A stretch of 64,000 bases of DNA from UBA1801 sp035353395 (GCA_035353395.1 DAOPZL010000006.1:1-64000); one strand, 5' to 3'; numbered from the stretch's first letter, positions 11,491-20,554 are shown. Notes: generated by a model from the sequence alone, not told the origin. Made by a program: numbers and translations.

Positions 11491-12183
11491 TCATGCTCCT
11501 TGCGGTGTCAGGGCTTCCGGGATTCCGAGACCCCTGAGGCTGAACTGGATGAAGTGCTCGGCGAGGGAATCCAGGTCCTCGGGGCCGTAGGGCCTGCCGC
11601 GCAGCAGGGCCGTGAGTCCCGCATGGTTGTGCATCCAGATGATCTGGGCGTGGATGCTCATGCTCATGCGGAAGTGGCTTTCGGCGTCCAGGTCGGGGCG
11701 GAGGATCCGCAGGCAGGCGCCCAGGTAGCGGGTGAACGGCTGGAGGGACTGGACCAGGAAGTCCTCCATGCTGGGCCTCGGATGCTGCAACTCCCGGTTC
11801 CAGAGAATGTGGGCGGCGCGTTCCACCTCCGGCGGCATGAACTTGCCGGTGCAGTGGCACTCCATGAATTCCTTGAGGTGGTTGCTGAGATAGTCCCTGA
11901 AGCAGGCCAGGGCCTTCTCGCGGGCTCCCGGGCCTTCGGATCCGGGAGGAGGGGGAAGCAGGTCGATCCACTTCGGCCCCTGCTCGAACGCGAAGCGGAG
12001 GGCCTCGCGGTAGATGCCGTCCTTGCCGCCGAAGTGGTACTGGACCATCGCGCTGTTGGCCTTGGCCCGTTCCGCGATCTCGCGGATGCCCGCGCCGTCG
12101 AAGCCTTTGTCCGCGAAGATGACCAGGGCGGCCTCCAGCAGGCGCCGGCGCGTGTCCTGGGAGGAATCGGAAGGTGCATGCAT
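11491..12183 (-). CDS. TetR/AcrR-family repressor of the efflux operon
   Basis: 230 residues. The N-terminal TetR HTH is clear (TRRRLLEAALVIFADKGFDGAGIREIAERAKANSAMVQYHFGGKDGIYREAL), and the C-terminal region resembles the CecR/DUF1956 type. ATG 12183 is chosen because GAGG lies about eight bases upstream and the HTH follows directly. Longer reading from 12246 would run through two palindromic operators. It is the first gene of the efflux operon; its stop touches the TolC-like start. It probably binds the two TCAATCAA-N4-TTGATTGA sites just upstream and is released by a pump substrate. Confidence 0.92.
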   Translation of the reverse strand: MHAPSDSSQDTRRRLLEAALVIFADKGFDGAGIREIAERAKANSAMVQYHFGGKDGIYREALRFAFEQGPKWIDLLPPPPGSEGPGAREKALACFRDYLSNHLKEFMECHCTGKFMPPEVERAAHILWNRELQHPRPSMEDFLVQSLQPFTRYLGACLRILRPDLDAESHFRMSMSIHAQIIWMHNHAGLTALLRGRPYGPEDLDSLAEHFIQFSLRGLGIPEALTPQGA

Positions 12184-12202
12184 GACTCTGCCTCGAGATG
12201 TA

Positions 12203-12222
12203 TCAATCAAGCGTTTGATTGA
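12203..12222. promoter_or_regulatory. TetR-type palindromic operator 1
   Basis: TCAATCAA (12203-12210), a four-base spacer GCGT, then TTGATTGA (12215-12222): a perfect 8+8 inverted repeat. It is 20 bases before the TetR start and identical in its arms to a second site 36 bases away. It is the likely autoregulatory operator. Confidence 0.8.
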
Positions 12223-12238
12223 ACCTCGGAATCGAGTG

Positions 12239-12258
12239 TCAATCAACCGATTGATTGA
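12239..12258. promoter_or_regulatory. TetR-type palindromic operator 2, overlapping a promoter
   Basis: TCAATCAA (12239-12246), spacer CCGA, TTGATTGA (12251-12258). The arms are identical to operator 1 and the centres are 36 bases apart. On the minus strand a TTGACT (12258-12263) abuts it as a possible -35 element, so a bound repressor would cover the promoter spacer. Confidence 0.8.
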
Positions 12259-12336
12259 GTCAAGGGCAAACCTTCACAAGCCCCCTCGACTCCGACGGGA
12301 CCACGAGACCCGGGGGCATGCCGCCCCGGATTCAGG

Positions 12337-13245
12337 TCATTTCTTGGGGACGGACAGGTTGATGGTGTTGCTCACGTAGGCTCCCGCCTCGTTGGTGACC
12401 GTGAGCACCAGGGAAACATCTTCCTTGATCCCCGTCAGCCTGTGGCGGAGGGGGCTGCTCTCGCTTTCCGCGAGCACCTGGCCGCCCTGCTTGAGCACCG
12501 CCTTTCCCGCCTTGAAGTCGGCGATCACGGTGACGGCGTCGGGCGACCCGGCGACCGGCTCCGCGCGCAAGGCGGTGAGGGCCGGAGGAGGCACGACCTT
12601 GAGCTTGAGTTCCGCCGTCGCGGCGTCGCCCGCATCGTTGGAGGCCTTGAGGACGTAGGTCGTGGTCTTCGCCGGTTTCACCTGCAGCGCGGGGCCGCCG
12701 GACCGGCTGACGTCCTGCCCTCCGGGATCCAGGACCAGCTTCTGGACGCCGTCGGCGTCCCAGCTGAGCTGGGCGCTCGAACCTTCCGTGATGACGGGGG
12801 GGACGGCCTCGAACCGCGTGATCGCGGGTCCCCGCCGAAGGACCACGCGGAAGCTGCCGGAGCCCGACTGGCCCGCCGCATTCGTGCCCTTGCAGGTCAG
12901 CACGGCCTCGGAACCGTCTCCGGCGTTCCAGGTGATGGAGGGGCCGGTGCTGCTGCCCTCGATGGTCCCGCCCTTGATGGACCACTCGTAGTCGGCCGAG
13001 GACTCCGAGACGACCGAAGCGCGGTGCCCGGTGGAATTGATCGGCACGGAGGGCTCGGCCTCGATGCGCAGGAGGGGGGCGCCGGAGGGGGTCCCGGCGG
13101 GCGTTGGCGCCTCCGGAGCCGTGGTGGCGGGGATGAGGGGCTCGGCCGAGGGGCTCGTGGCCTGGTAGACGGCATATCCCACTACGAGGACCACGGCCGC
13201 CGCGAGCGCACCGATCAGGAGGCGATTCTTTCGGTCAGGGGTCAT
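12337..13245 (-). CDS. Membrane-anchored Ig/PKD-like repeat protein, function unknown
   Basis: 302 residues. One N-terminal membrane anchor (LLIGALAAAVVLVVGYAVY), a Pro/Ala/Thr-rich linker, then three beta-rich Ig/PKD-like modules. The modules contain repeated patterns such as YEWSIKGG, AVLTCKGTNAAGQSGS, TTYVLKASNDAGDAA and LVLTVTNEAGAYVS. The anchor with the domains on the far side suggests an extracytoplasmic adhesive or structural protein. No enzymatic motif is visible. ATG 13245 is chosen because the anchor follows at once. It lies upstream of the TetR gene on the same strand but is separated from it by the operator region. Confidence 0.6.
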   Translation of the reverse strand: MTPDRKNRLLIGALAAAVVLVVGYAVYQATSPSAEPLIPATTAPEAPTPAGTPSGAPLLRIEAEPSVPINSTGHRASVVSESSADYEWSIKGGTIEGSSTGPSITWNAGDGSEAVLTCKGTNAAGQSGSGSFRVVLRRGPAITRFEAVPPVITEGSSAQLSWDADGVQKLVLDPGGQDVSRSGGPALQVKPAKTTTYVLKASNDAGDAATAELKLKVVPPPALTALRAEPVAGSPDAVTVIADFKAGKAVLKQGGQVLAESESSPLRHRLTGIKEDVSLVLTVTNEAGAYVSNTINLSVPKK

Positions 13246-13399
13246 GGTTCGTCCTTCATGGCGCCAGCGGTGGATACGCACCTGCCCCGGGATGGGCGAG
13301 GTCTTCCCGTCGACCAGGGATGCTTCGGCAAGGGATCGATCATTGCAACCACAGGAAACCTACCGGAAGTCTACCGCCAATGCCCGCCAGGGGCCACTT

Positions 13400-14083
13400 T
13401 CACGAACGGGCGGGCAGGATGGCCCGTTCGATCCCGGCCCCGGGTGCGAAGCACGCCAGGAAGCCCGCCAGATCGTCGAGTTCGGCCTCCAGGGCGCCCT
13501 CCGGAACCCCGGCCGGGGCGTAGATCGTGAACAGCGCGTCCCGGGTGGATGGACCGATGGGGGTGGCGAGATCCGGCCCGTGGAGGACGCTGGAGAGCAG
13601 GCCCTTGGCGTGGCGCAGGGTCATGTCCCCGTCCGGAAGGGCCGCTTCCGTCCTCCCCAGGTTGGTGTACGTCTCTCCCCGGCTCGAGGGGGCCAGCCGC
13701 AAGGGGGGTTCGACGAGGGCCAGGTCGTGGCCCGCCGCCACGAGTCCGTGCCTCAGCTCCGCCATGAACAGCGCCGTGACGGCGCAGATGCGGGCCGGGA
13801 TCGACCGGCCCTTCGAGGCCACGGATTCGAGCTGCGGCAGCACGTGGTAGGTCTTCCCGAAGCGCCTGTAGTGGGCTTCGAAGGCCCGGAAAGTCGGGAG
13901 CTCGCGGAGCTGCCTGCGGTCCATGGACCCATAGCGGGCCCGGAGTTCGGCCTCCAGGTCCAGCCGGGCCTCCTCCAGCCCCGGGTGGGTCGGCAGGGCC
14001 GCGAGCCCGCGCGCCTCGAGCACGCCCATCCGGGCGCCGGGAAAGCAAGCCGGCCAGGCGGGATCGACAAGAAACGGCAGCAT
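13400..14083 (-). CDS. B3/B4 tRNA-binding-like domain protein
   Basis: 227 residues resembling the free-standing B3/4 domain found in the phenylalanyl-tRNA synthetase beta chain (DRRQLRELPTFRAFEAHYRRFGKTYHVLPQLESVASKGRSIPARICAVTALFMAELRHGLVAAGHDL). Free-standing copies are thought to bind or edit aminoacyl-tRNA or related amino-acid compounds; no role is proven. The start at 14083 has GGAGGTG five bases upstream. It is divergently transcribed from an AraC-type regulator 100 bases away, which probably controls it. Confidence 0.7.
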   Translation of the reverse strand: MLPFLVDPAWPACFPGARMGVLEARGLAALPTHPGLEEARLDLEAELRARYGSMDRRQLRELPTFRAFEAHYRRFGKTYHVLPQLESVASKGRSIPARICAVTALFMAELRHGLVAAGHDLALVEPPLRLAPSSRGETYTNLGRTEAALPDGDMTLRHAKGLLSSVLHGPDLATPIGPSTRDALFTIYAPAGVPEGALEAELDDLAGFLACFAPGAGIERAILPARS

Positions 14084-14183
14084 GGAACACCTCCATTCAT
14101 GGACGTATCGAAGTCCAGGACGGGAGACTACGATGGACGAGAGGATCCATCTTGGACGTTCTTGACCCCCCGGGGGAACACAC

Positions 14184-15002
14184 ATGAAGGAGCCGGTTTC
14201 CTGGTGGCGGGTTCCTGATCCCGGCGAGCCCGAACTCCTGAAGGCTTCCTTCCGGACGCGGACCTTCGCCCGGCATGCCCACGAGCGCTTCGCCATCGGC
14301 GTGATCGAGGCCGGGGGGCTCGCCTTCCGCTACCGGGGGGAGGAAGTCCTGGCCCCGGCGGGCTGGGTGAACCTCGCCTTTCCCGGGGAGACCCACTGCG
14401 GCCGCCCGGCCGGCCCGGAAGGCTGGACCTACCGCATGTTCTATCTGGACCCGGCGCAGGTGGATTCGGCCGCGAACGCCCTGTTCCGGAACGGCGGGAT
14501 GCCCTTCATCCCGATGGGAGCCGTCTGGGATCCCGCCCTTGCGAGGCGGATCGCGAGCCTGCACCGCTATTGCGAGGACCCCGGCTCGGAACCCCTCGAA
14601 CGGCAGGTCCGGCTCGGGCTGATCCTCCAGGACGTGATGCTGCGCTACGGCGTCTCCCGCGCGGACCGTCCGGCCGACCGGGCACGTTCCGAAGTCGAGG
14701 CGGCCAGGCGCTACCTCGACGCGCATTGCGGCGAGCGTGTCCTGCTCCAGGACTTGGCGTCGCGGGTGGGCATGAACCCCTATCGCCTGGTGCGGAGCTT
14801 CACCCACGAGCTGGGGATGCCCCCCCACGCCTACCTGGTCCAGGCGAGGGTCCACCAGGCGGCGAACCTGCTGCGCCGGGGGATCCCTCCGGCCCAGGCG
14901 GCCCTGGATGCGGGCTTCGCCGACCAGAGCCACCTGAACCGGCACTTCCTCCGGTGCTTCGGGATCCCGCCGGGCTCGTTCCGGAAGGCTTTCAGGTCCT
15001 GA
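14184..15002 (+). CDS. AraC-family transcriptional regulator
   Basis: 272 residues. An N-terminal cupin-like ligand-binding domain (ARHAHERFAIGVIEAGGLAFRYRGE ... WVNLAFPGETHCGRP) is followed by a C-terminal double HTH (LQDLASRVGMNPYRLVRSFTHELGMPPHAYLVQARVHQAANLL ... DAGFADQSHLNRHFLRCFGIPPGSFRKAF). The effector is unknown. The divergent B3/4-domain gene is the probable target. The 100-base intergenic region contains TGGACG three times (from 14100, 14134 and 14153), which could be binding half-sites. Confidence 0.9.
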   Translation: MKEPVSWWRVPDPGEPELLKASFRTRTFARHAHERFAIGVIEAGGLAFRYRGEEVLAPAGWVNLAFPGETHCGRPAGPEGWTYRMFYLDPAQVDSAANALFRNGGMPFIPMGAVWDPALARRIASLHRYCEDPGSEPLERQVRLGLILQDVMLRYGVSRADRPADRARSEVEAARRYLDAHCGERVLLQDLASRVGMNPYRLVRSFTHELGMPPHAYLVQARVHQAANLLRRGIPPAQAALDAGFADQSHLNRHFLRCFGIPPGSFRKAFRS

Positions 15003-15074
15003 AGGAAAGCCGGGGCTCGGCTGATCCGGGAACCTTCGGTAGACTGGAGGTTTCACCCAGCAGTTGGAGCTGCC

Positions 15075-16592
15075 ATGGAAGACAACCAGTACCGCCAGAT
15101 CAGGCTCGAGAAGCTCGAGAAGCTCAGATCCCTGGGGATCGAAGTCTACCCGAGGAAGGCCAAGCGGACCCACAGCACGCTCCAGATCGCGAAGGGCTTC
15201 GCGGAGCGGACCGCCGAGCAGCTGGCGGAGGAACCCGTCACGGTGAGCACCATGGGGCGCGTCGTCGCCATCCGGGAGATGGGCAAGAGCGTCTTCATGC
15301 ACATCACCGAGAACGCCCAGAAGCTCCAGGTCTATTTCCGGAAGAACGACCTGGACGAGCGGGACCCCAAGGCCTGGGAGGTCATGAAGCTCCTGGACCT
15401 CGGCGACTTCATCTCCGTCACGGGGCCCCTGATGCGCACCAAGACCGGCGAACTGAGCGTCCGGGCCCTGGAGCTCCAGTTCGTCGCCAAGGCCCTGCTG
15501 CCCCTGCCCGAGAAGTGGCACGGTCTCCAGGACAAGGAGATGCGCTACCGCCAGCGCTACCTGGACCTCGTCTCCAACCCGGAGGCGCTCCGCACCTTCC
15601 AGCTCCGGTCGAGGATCATGACGACCGTGAGGCGCTTCATGGAAGGCCAGGGCTACCTGGAGGTGGAGACCCCCATGATGCAGCCCATCCCGGGGGGCGC
15701 CACGGCGCGCCCCTTCGTCACGCACCTCAACGCCCTGAACATGCCCCTCTACCTGCGCATCGCCCCGGAGCTCTACCTGAAGCGCCTCATCGTGGGCGGC
15801 TTCGAGAAGGTCTTCGAGATCAACCGCAGCTTCCGCAACGAGGGGATGGACCACAAGCACAACCCCGAGTTCACCATGATGGAGTTCTACTCCGCGGGGG
15901 AGGATCTCCGGGACATGATGGCCCTCACGGAGGCGTTCTTCGAGGAGGTGGCGACCCAGTGCGGCGCCCTCGAGCGGCCCTTCGGGGAGCTGATGATCAA
16001 CTACAAGGCGCCCTTCCGGCGGATGACCATGAAGGACGCCATCGCGCACTACGGCCAGATCGAACGGAGCCGCCTGGACGACTCCGCCGAGATCGAGAAG
16101 CTGGCCCGGGAGATCCACGTCGAGGACCTCGACCGGAAGACGGACGGCCTCCTGCTGGGCGACCTCTTCGAGCACTTTGCCGAGGAGCACCTGATCCAGC
16201 CCACCTTCATCACGGACTATCCGGTGGAGCTGAGCCCCCTGACGAAGAACCTGCCCGGGACGGACCGTTTCGTCGACCGTTTCGAGCTGTTCATCGCCGG
16301 GATGGAGCTGGCCAACGCCTATTCGGAGCTCAACGACCCCATCGTCCAGCTGGAGCGCTTCAGGGCCCAGGTGGCCATGCGCGAGGCCGGGGACGACGAG
16401 GCGATGCTCCTGGACCAGGACTTCGTGGACGCGCTCGAGCACGGCTTCCCGGCCTGCGGCGGCGAGGGCATCGGGATCGACCGTCTGGTCATGCTCATGA
16501 CCAACAGCGAGAGCATCCGGGACATCATCCTCTTCCCCTTGATGCGGCCCAACGTCGTGGAGGCGAACCCGGTCCCCCTCCCGACCACCTAG
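15075..16592 (+). CDS. lysS: Lysine--tRNA ligase, class II
   Basis: 505 residues, standard for LysRS. An N-terminal OB-fold anticodon-binding domain (VSTMGRVVAIREMGKSVFMHI) precedes the class II core: motif 1 around GYLEVETPMMQPIPGGATARPF, motif 2 FEINRSFRNEGMDHKHNPEFT, and motif 3 GEGIGIDRLVMLM. It charges tRNA-Lys in the cytoplasm. ATG 15075 is the first start giving the normal N-terminus. The gene is followed by a 16-base-pair hairpin. Confidence 0.97.
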   Translation: MEDNQYRQIRLEKLEKLRSLGIEVYPRKAKRTHSTLQIAKGFAERTAEQLAEEPVTVSTMGRVVAIREMGKSVFMHITENAQKLQVYFRKNDLDERDPKAWEVMKLLDLGDFISVTGPLMRTKTGELSVRALELQFVAKALLPLPEKWHGLQDKEMRYRQRYLDLVSNPEALRTFQLRSRIMTTVRRFMEGQGYLEVETPMMQPIPGGATARPFVTHLNALNMPLYLRIAPELYLKRLIVGGFEKVFEINRSFRNEGMDHKHNPEFTMMEFYSAGEDLRDMMALTEAFFEEVATQCGALERPFGELMINYKAPFRRMTMKDAIAHYGQIERSRLDDSAEIEKLAREIHVEDLDRKTDGLLLGDLFEHFAEEHLIQPTFITDYPVELSPLTKNLPGTDRFVDRFELFIAGMELANAYSELNDPIVQLERFRAQVAMREAGDDEAMLLDQDFVDALEHGFPACGGEGIGIDRLVMLMTNSESIRDIILFPLMRPNVVEANPVPLPTT

Positions 16593-16612
16593 CCCGCCGG
16601 AATCCAGACTCC

Positions 16613-16650
16613 GCGGGCCCGACGGCCGCCTTGCCGGCCGTCGGGCCCGC
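16613..16650. terminator. Long GC hairpin after lysS (convergent with bamD)
   Basis: Arms 16613-16628 and 16635-16650 form a perfect 16-bp stem around a six-base loop CCTTGC. There is no T-tract, so it may act as a bidirectional pause or processing structure between lysS and the convergent bamD rather than a classical intrinsic terminator. Confidence 0.55.
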
Positions 16651-16676
16651 GCTGGGGCCGCTCGGCCGCGCTGGCG

Positions 16677-17594
16677 TCAGCCCTTGCCCATCCCCTCCAG
16701 TTCGTGCCTGGCGCGCTTGGCCCACTTGCTCCTGGGATAGCTCTCCACAAGGCGCTGGTAGTGCTCCCGCGCCTCCTGCCTGTACTTGGCTTCCTCGGCG
16801 GACTTGTAGGCTTCGGTCTCGGCCTTGAATTCCTTCTCTTCCTGGTTCGTCAGCTTGGCGTAGGAATCCTTGCCGATCCGGGTCCGGAATTCCTTCTGGA
16901 GGCGGTCGATCCCGGCGCGGTCGACCTGCTTCTGCCGCAGGGCCTCGCCCAGGTAGTAGTAGGCCCGCTCCCGGTCCGCGTACTCGGGATAGGTTTCCAG
17001 CATGCCCTTCAGGCGCAACTCCCCGGCCGAGAACTGGCGGTCCTTCACGTAGAAGATGCCCACCATCAGCTCGCTTTCGGCCAGGCGCCGCCAGCACTGG
17101 ATGATCTTGGCCTTGGCTTCCCCCGCGTAGCTGGATCCCGGAGCCTCCTTGAGCAGGTTCTGGAAGCCCGTCAGGGCGCGCCGGGTGGCGGCCTGGTCCC
17201 GCTCCGCGTCCACGATCGTCACGTAGTGGCAGAGCGCGATGTGGTAGAGGGCGTAGTCCCGCATCTCGTGGCGGGGGAAATAGGTCAGGAAGTTCTGGTA
17301 TTCCACCGCGGCTTCCGGGTAGCTCGGCTTGTCGGCGAAGAAGAAACTGTCCCCGATCAGGAGCTTCGCCTTCGGGAATTCCGGGGAGGAGGGCATCTCC
17401 TCCTCGATCAGCCGGAGGAGCTTCCGGCCGTCCTCCCACTTGCCCTGCTTCAGGGCCTCCTCCCCGCTCGCGAGGAGGGTCGCGGCGGAGCGGTTGCCCA
17501 CCCGGACGGTCTTGGGCTTCCTGGCGCACCCGAGGAGGCCCGAGAGCAGGAGCGAGGCGGCGATGGCAGGAATGAGACCGTGATGGAGCTTCAT
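16677..17594 (-). CDS. bamD: Outer-membrane assembly lipoprotein BamD
   Basis: 305 residues. Lipoprotein signal with lipobox LSGLLGC (Cys about 23), then tetratricopeptide-like repeats (YPEAAVEYQNFLTYFPRHEMRDYALYHIALCHY, and C-terminal YRQEAREHYQRLVESYPRSKWAKRARHEL). BamD is the essential lipoprotein of the BAM complex that folds outer-membrane proteins. Its ATG overlaps the stop of the upstream hydrolase. The protein is longer than E. coli BamD (about 245), with an extra charged segment around residues 225-275. Confidence 0.85.
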   Translation of the reverse strand: MKLHHGLIPAIAASLLLSGLLGCARKPKTVRVGNRSAATLLASGEEALKQGKWEDGRKLLRLIEEEMPSSPEFPKAKLLIGDSFFFADKPSYPEAAVEYQNFLTYFPRHEMRDYALYHIALCHYVTIVDAERDQAATRRALTGFQNLLKEAPGSSYAGEAKAKIIQCWRRLAESELMVGIFYVKDRQFSAGELRLKGMLETYPEYADRERAYYYLGEALRQKQVDRAGIDRLQKEFRTRIGKDSYAKLTNQEEKEFKAETEAYKSAEEAKYRQEAREHYQRLVESYPRSKWAKRARHELEGMGKG

Positions 17595-18538
17595 TGGGTT
17601 TCCTTGGTGTCTTTCATTGACGTGTCGGGAAGAACCTTCGGGTTCCCCGGCCGGTGTTCCAGCATGCGGTTCAGCCAGGCCTCCGCGATCGCTTGCGCCT
17701 CGGCCCTGCGAAGATCATGAAGGATCTCATGCTTGAAGCCTTCCAGGCGATGTCGTTCCAAAAAACCTGGTCTGACGGCGCGCCAGAGTTCCTCGGACCC
17801 GTCCGGGTCCACGATGGCGTCGTCGCCGGCCTCCAGGAGCAGGATCGGACGTTCGAGCGCACGGCCGAACGGGAGGAGCTCCCGGCGGCCCTGCGCCATG
17901 GCGCTGGCGAACGCGGCGCTCGCGCGGCGGTGGCAGAGCGGGTCGTCCCAGTAGCGCCTGACCATGCCCGGATCCGAACAGACCAGGGCCTTGTCGGTGG
18001 GCAGCTCCAGGAGGAAGTGCGGCGCCGCCAGGCACAGGAGCCCATGGGCGAGCCTGAGCCAGGGACCCGGGGGGCGCAGCGTCACCGCCGGGCTCGTGAG
18101 GAGCAGGCCGTCCAGGGTGTCCGGGAACCAGAGCAGGTCCAGGGCCGCGAGCAGGCCTCCGAAGCTGTGCCCGAGCAGGACCTGGGGAGCAGCCGGCGCG
18201 GCACCCCGCCGTTCCGCGTCGTAGCGCCGCTCCTGGCGCAGGAAGAGGGCCAGGTCCTCGACGAAGGCCCGGATTCCCGAGGCATCCCCCCGGCGTCCGC
18301 CGCTGCGGCCGAAGCCCCGGTGGTCCATGGCCGAGACGGACCAGCCCAGGCCGTGCAGCCACCTGGCCGTATGCCGGTAGCGTTCGGAGTGCTCCCCGTA
18401 GCCGTGGGAGAGCACCACCCGGCCCCTGGGAGCGGAATGCTCCCAGCGGGCGAAGGCCAGGGCCGTCCTGCCGTCGCCGGCCAGGAACCCCCGCTGCGTG
18501 GGTTCCAGGTCCTCGGTCATGGGCGCGGCGTCGGCCAT
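17591..18538 (-). CDS. Alpha/beta hydrolase (monoacylglycerol-lipase/lysophospholipase-like)
   Basis: 315 residues. Serine hydrolase fold with oxyanion motif SHGYGEHSERY, nucleophile elbow GHSFGG, and candidate acid and His residues late in the chain (EAGDDAIVDPDGS, KHEILHD). It belongs to the Hydrolase_4 group (monoacylglycerol lipase or lysophospholipase). No signal peptide is visible, so it is probably cytoplasmic. It lies between a sigma-54 activator and bamD and overlaps bamD by four bases (ATGA). The exact start is uncertain; 18520 is an alternative but lacks a ribosome-binding site. Confidence 0.85.
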   Translation of the reverse strand: MADAAPMTEDLEPTQRGFLAGDGRTALAFARWEHSAPRGRVVLSHGYGEHSERYRHTARWLHGLGWSVSAMDHRGFGRSGGRRGDASGIRAFVEDLALFLRQERRYDAERRGAAPAAPQVLLGHSFGGLLAALDLLWFPDTLDGLLLTSPAVTLRPPGPWLRLAHGLLCLAAPHFLLELPTDKALVCSDPGMVRRYWDDPLCHRRASAAFASAMAQGRRELLPFGRALERPILLLEAGDDAIVDPDGSEELWRAVRPGFLERHRLEGFKHEILHDLRRAEAQAIAEAWLNRMLEHRPGNPKVLPDTSMKDTKETQ

Positions 18539-18568
18539 GCCCTCAGGATACCGGGAAGGCCGCCGCTT

Positions 18569-20554
18569 TCAGCCCCGCCTGGCCAGTTTCCTGTAGAGGG
18601 AGGCCCTGGATAGGCCCAGGGCCCGGGCCGTCTCGCTGAGATTGCCCCCGTGGCTGGACATGGCCGCGAGGATCTCCTGGCGTTCCCGCTCCGCCATGGA
18701 CTGCTTGATGCGCGCGCGATGGTCCCGCAGGAATCCGCCCTCGCCCGACGGAAGGGCGGGAGGGGGGGCCGGGGCGCGGAGGATCTCGTCGGGCAGGCTG
18801 TTCACGGCGATGCGGGGCTGGAAGGGCAAGTTGACCATCTTCTCGACGACGTTCTGGAATTCCCTCATGTTGCCGGGCCAGTCGTACTGCTGGAGCCGCG
18901 CGATCACTTCGGGATCCACCTGGGCCGCCTCCACGCCCAGCTTGCGGCAGATCCGCTCGTAGAAGGTCCTGAAGAGCAGGGGGATGTCCTCCCGCTGCCC
19001 GCGGAGCGGCGGCAGGGTGATCGAGATGACGTTCAGCCGGTAGTAGAGATCCTGCCTGAAGTTGCCCTTGGCGATCTCCGACTGGAGGTCCTTGTTCGTC
19101 GCGCAGATGATCCGGACGTCGACGAGGAGGTTCTTGTCGCCTCCGATGCGCGTGATGGACTTGTCCTGGAGGACCCGGAGCAGGGAGACCTGCTGGTCCA
19201 GGGGCATGTCGCCGATCTCGTCCAGGAAGAGGGTCCCCCCGGCGGCCAGCTCGAACTTGCCCGGCCTCCCGCGCTTGTGGGCGCCCGTGAACGCGCCCTC
19301 GACGTAGCCGAACAGCTCGCTCCCCACCAGCTCCCGGGGGATGGCGCCGCAGTTGATGGCGACGAAGGGGCCCTGCCGGCGGGAGCTCCGGTTGTGGATG
19401 GCCTGGGCGAACATCTCCTTGCCGGTGCCGCTCTCGCCCTGGAGCAGGACGTTGCTCGGGCTGCCCGCGGCCTGGATCGCGAGCTGCACGGCCCTGGCCA
19501 GGGCGCTCCCGCTGCCGATGATGTCGTCGAAGGTGAACATCGCGTGGGCGCCGCTGAACCGGTTGATCAGCTTGTTGATCCGGTGGAGGGGGTTCAGGAA
19601 GATCACGCCGCTGGTGATGTTGCCCTGCTCGTCCTTGATCGGCTTGCCCGAGGCCAGGCAGCTCGCGGGGCCGGAATGGGCGCTGATGTTGACCTCCAGG
19701 TCGCTGAAGGCCCGCCCGGAGTCGAGAAGCTCGCGGATGGGATCCGCCTTGTCCACGTAGTCGGCGAACGGGTGGCCGACGAGGGCCTTCTCGTGCGCCG
19801 AGAAGATCTTCTCCGCGACGGGGTTGATCTGCAGGATGCAGCCCTCGGGGTCCACCACCACCACCCCGTCCGAGACCGTCAGGAAGAGGTTGCTCAGGCG
19901 GACGTTGAGCAGCATCAGTTCCCGGTTCTTCGTCTGCACCCGGAGCTGCTGCTGGATCGCCTCCGCCGCGGCCACGACCATGCCGAGGGTGTGCTGGTGG
20001 GTCGCCTCCACGGGCCCCGACATCTCCAGCACCCCGATCATCCGGCCCCGCTCGTCGAAGATGGGCGAGCCGGAGCAGGTCCAGGGATGGTGCTTCCTGC
20101 AGTAGTGCTCGCTGCCCGAGACCTGGAAGGGGCGCTGGAGGTGGAGCGAGGTCCCCACGCCGTTGTTGCCGATCTCGGCCTCGGTCCAGAGCGCGCCCTG
20201 GCTGAAGTTCAGGTCCGGCGCGTTCCGGATGACGTCCGGGTCGCCCGCGGTCTCCAGGATGTAGCCCCGCTCGTCGCAGAGGAGGACGACGAAGCTGGAG
20301 CTGGCCACGAACTGGTAGAGGTTCCCCATGAAGGGCCGGGCCACGTCGATCAGGTTCTTGCGCTTCTCGAGCAGCTGGGCGAGTTCCTCCTCCGGCAGGG
20401 TGAAGGTGTTGCGGCCCGAGAGGGGATCGATGCCGGCCTTGCGGCAGCGGACCCAGGCCTCGGAGATCTCCGGGCGGAGGCGGGCCACATCGAGCTCCCC
20501 GTCCAGGATGTACCGTTCCCAGGAGGTCAAGGCGGCAGCAGGCAGCGAGGTCAT
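18569..20554 (-). CDS. AcoR-like sigma-54-dependent transcriptional activator
   Basis: 661 residues: N-terminal GAF-type sensor (FVASSSFVVLLCDERGYILETAGD ... IGNNGVGTSLHLQRPFQVSGSEHYCRKHHPWTCSGSPIFD), a PAS domain (NLFLTVSDGVVVVDPEGCILQINPVAEKIF), an AAA+ domain with Walker A GESGTGKE, intact GAFTGA and Walker B TLFLDEIGD, and a Fis-type HTH (GGNLSETARALGLSRASLYRKLARRG). This is the layout of AcoR, the acetoin/aldehyde-responsive activator. It is divergent from an aldehyde dehydrogenase with a -24/-12 promoter, its likely target. ATG 20554 has GGAG five bases upstream. The hydrolase and bamD follow on the same strand. Confidence 0.92.
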   Translation of the reverse strand: MTSLPAAALTSWERYILDGELDVARLRPEISEAWVRCRKAGIDPLSGRNTFTLPEEELAQLLEKRKNLIDVARPFMGNLYQFVASSSFVVLLCDERGYILETAGDPDVIRNAPDLNFSQGALWTEAEIGNNGVGTSLHLQRPFQVSGSEHYCRKHHPWTCSGSPIFDERGRMIGVLEMSGPVEATHQHTLGMVVAAAEAIQQQLRVQTKNRELMLLNVRLSNLFLTVSDGVVVVDPEGCILQINPVAEKIFSAHEKALVGHPFADYVDKADPIRELLDSGRAFSDLEVNISAHSGPASCLASGKPIKDEQGNITSGVIFLNPLHRINKLINRFSGAHAMFTFDDIIGSGSALARAVQLAIQAAGSPSNVLLQGESGTGKEMFAQAIHNRSSRRQGPFVAINCGAIPRELVGSELFGYVEGAFTGAHKRGRPGKFELAAGGTLFLDEIGDMPLDQQVSLLRVLQDKSITRIGGDKNLLVDVRIICATNKDLQSEIAKGNFRQDLYYRLNVISITLPPLRGQREDIPLLFRTFYERICRKLGVEAAQVDPEVIARLQQYDWPGNMREFQNVVEKMVNLPFQPRIAVNSLPDEILRAPAPPPALPSGEGGFLRDHRARIKQSMAERERQEILAAMSSHGGNLSETARALGLSRASLYRKLARRG

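Noticed and set aside
12184..12246. Longer TetR start at 12246
   Set aside because: It would place both palindromic operators inside the coding region; ATG 12183 has a ribosome-binding site.
14100..14158. TGGACG repeats as AraC-regulator sites
   Set aside because: Only six bases long with unequal spacing (34 and 19), so I mention them in the AraC entry but do not list them as sites.
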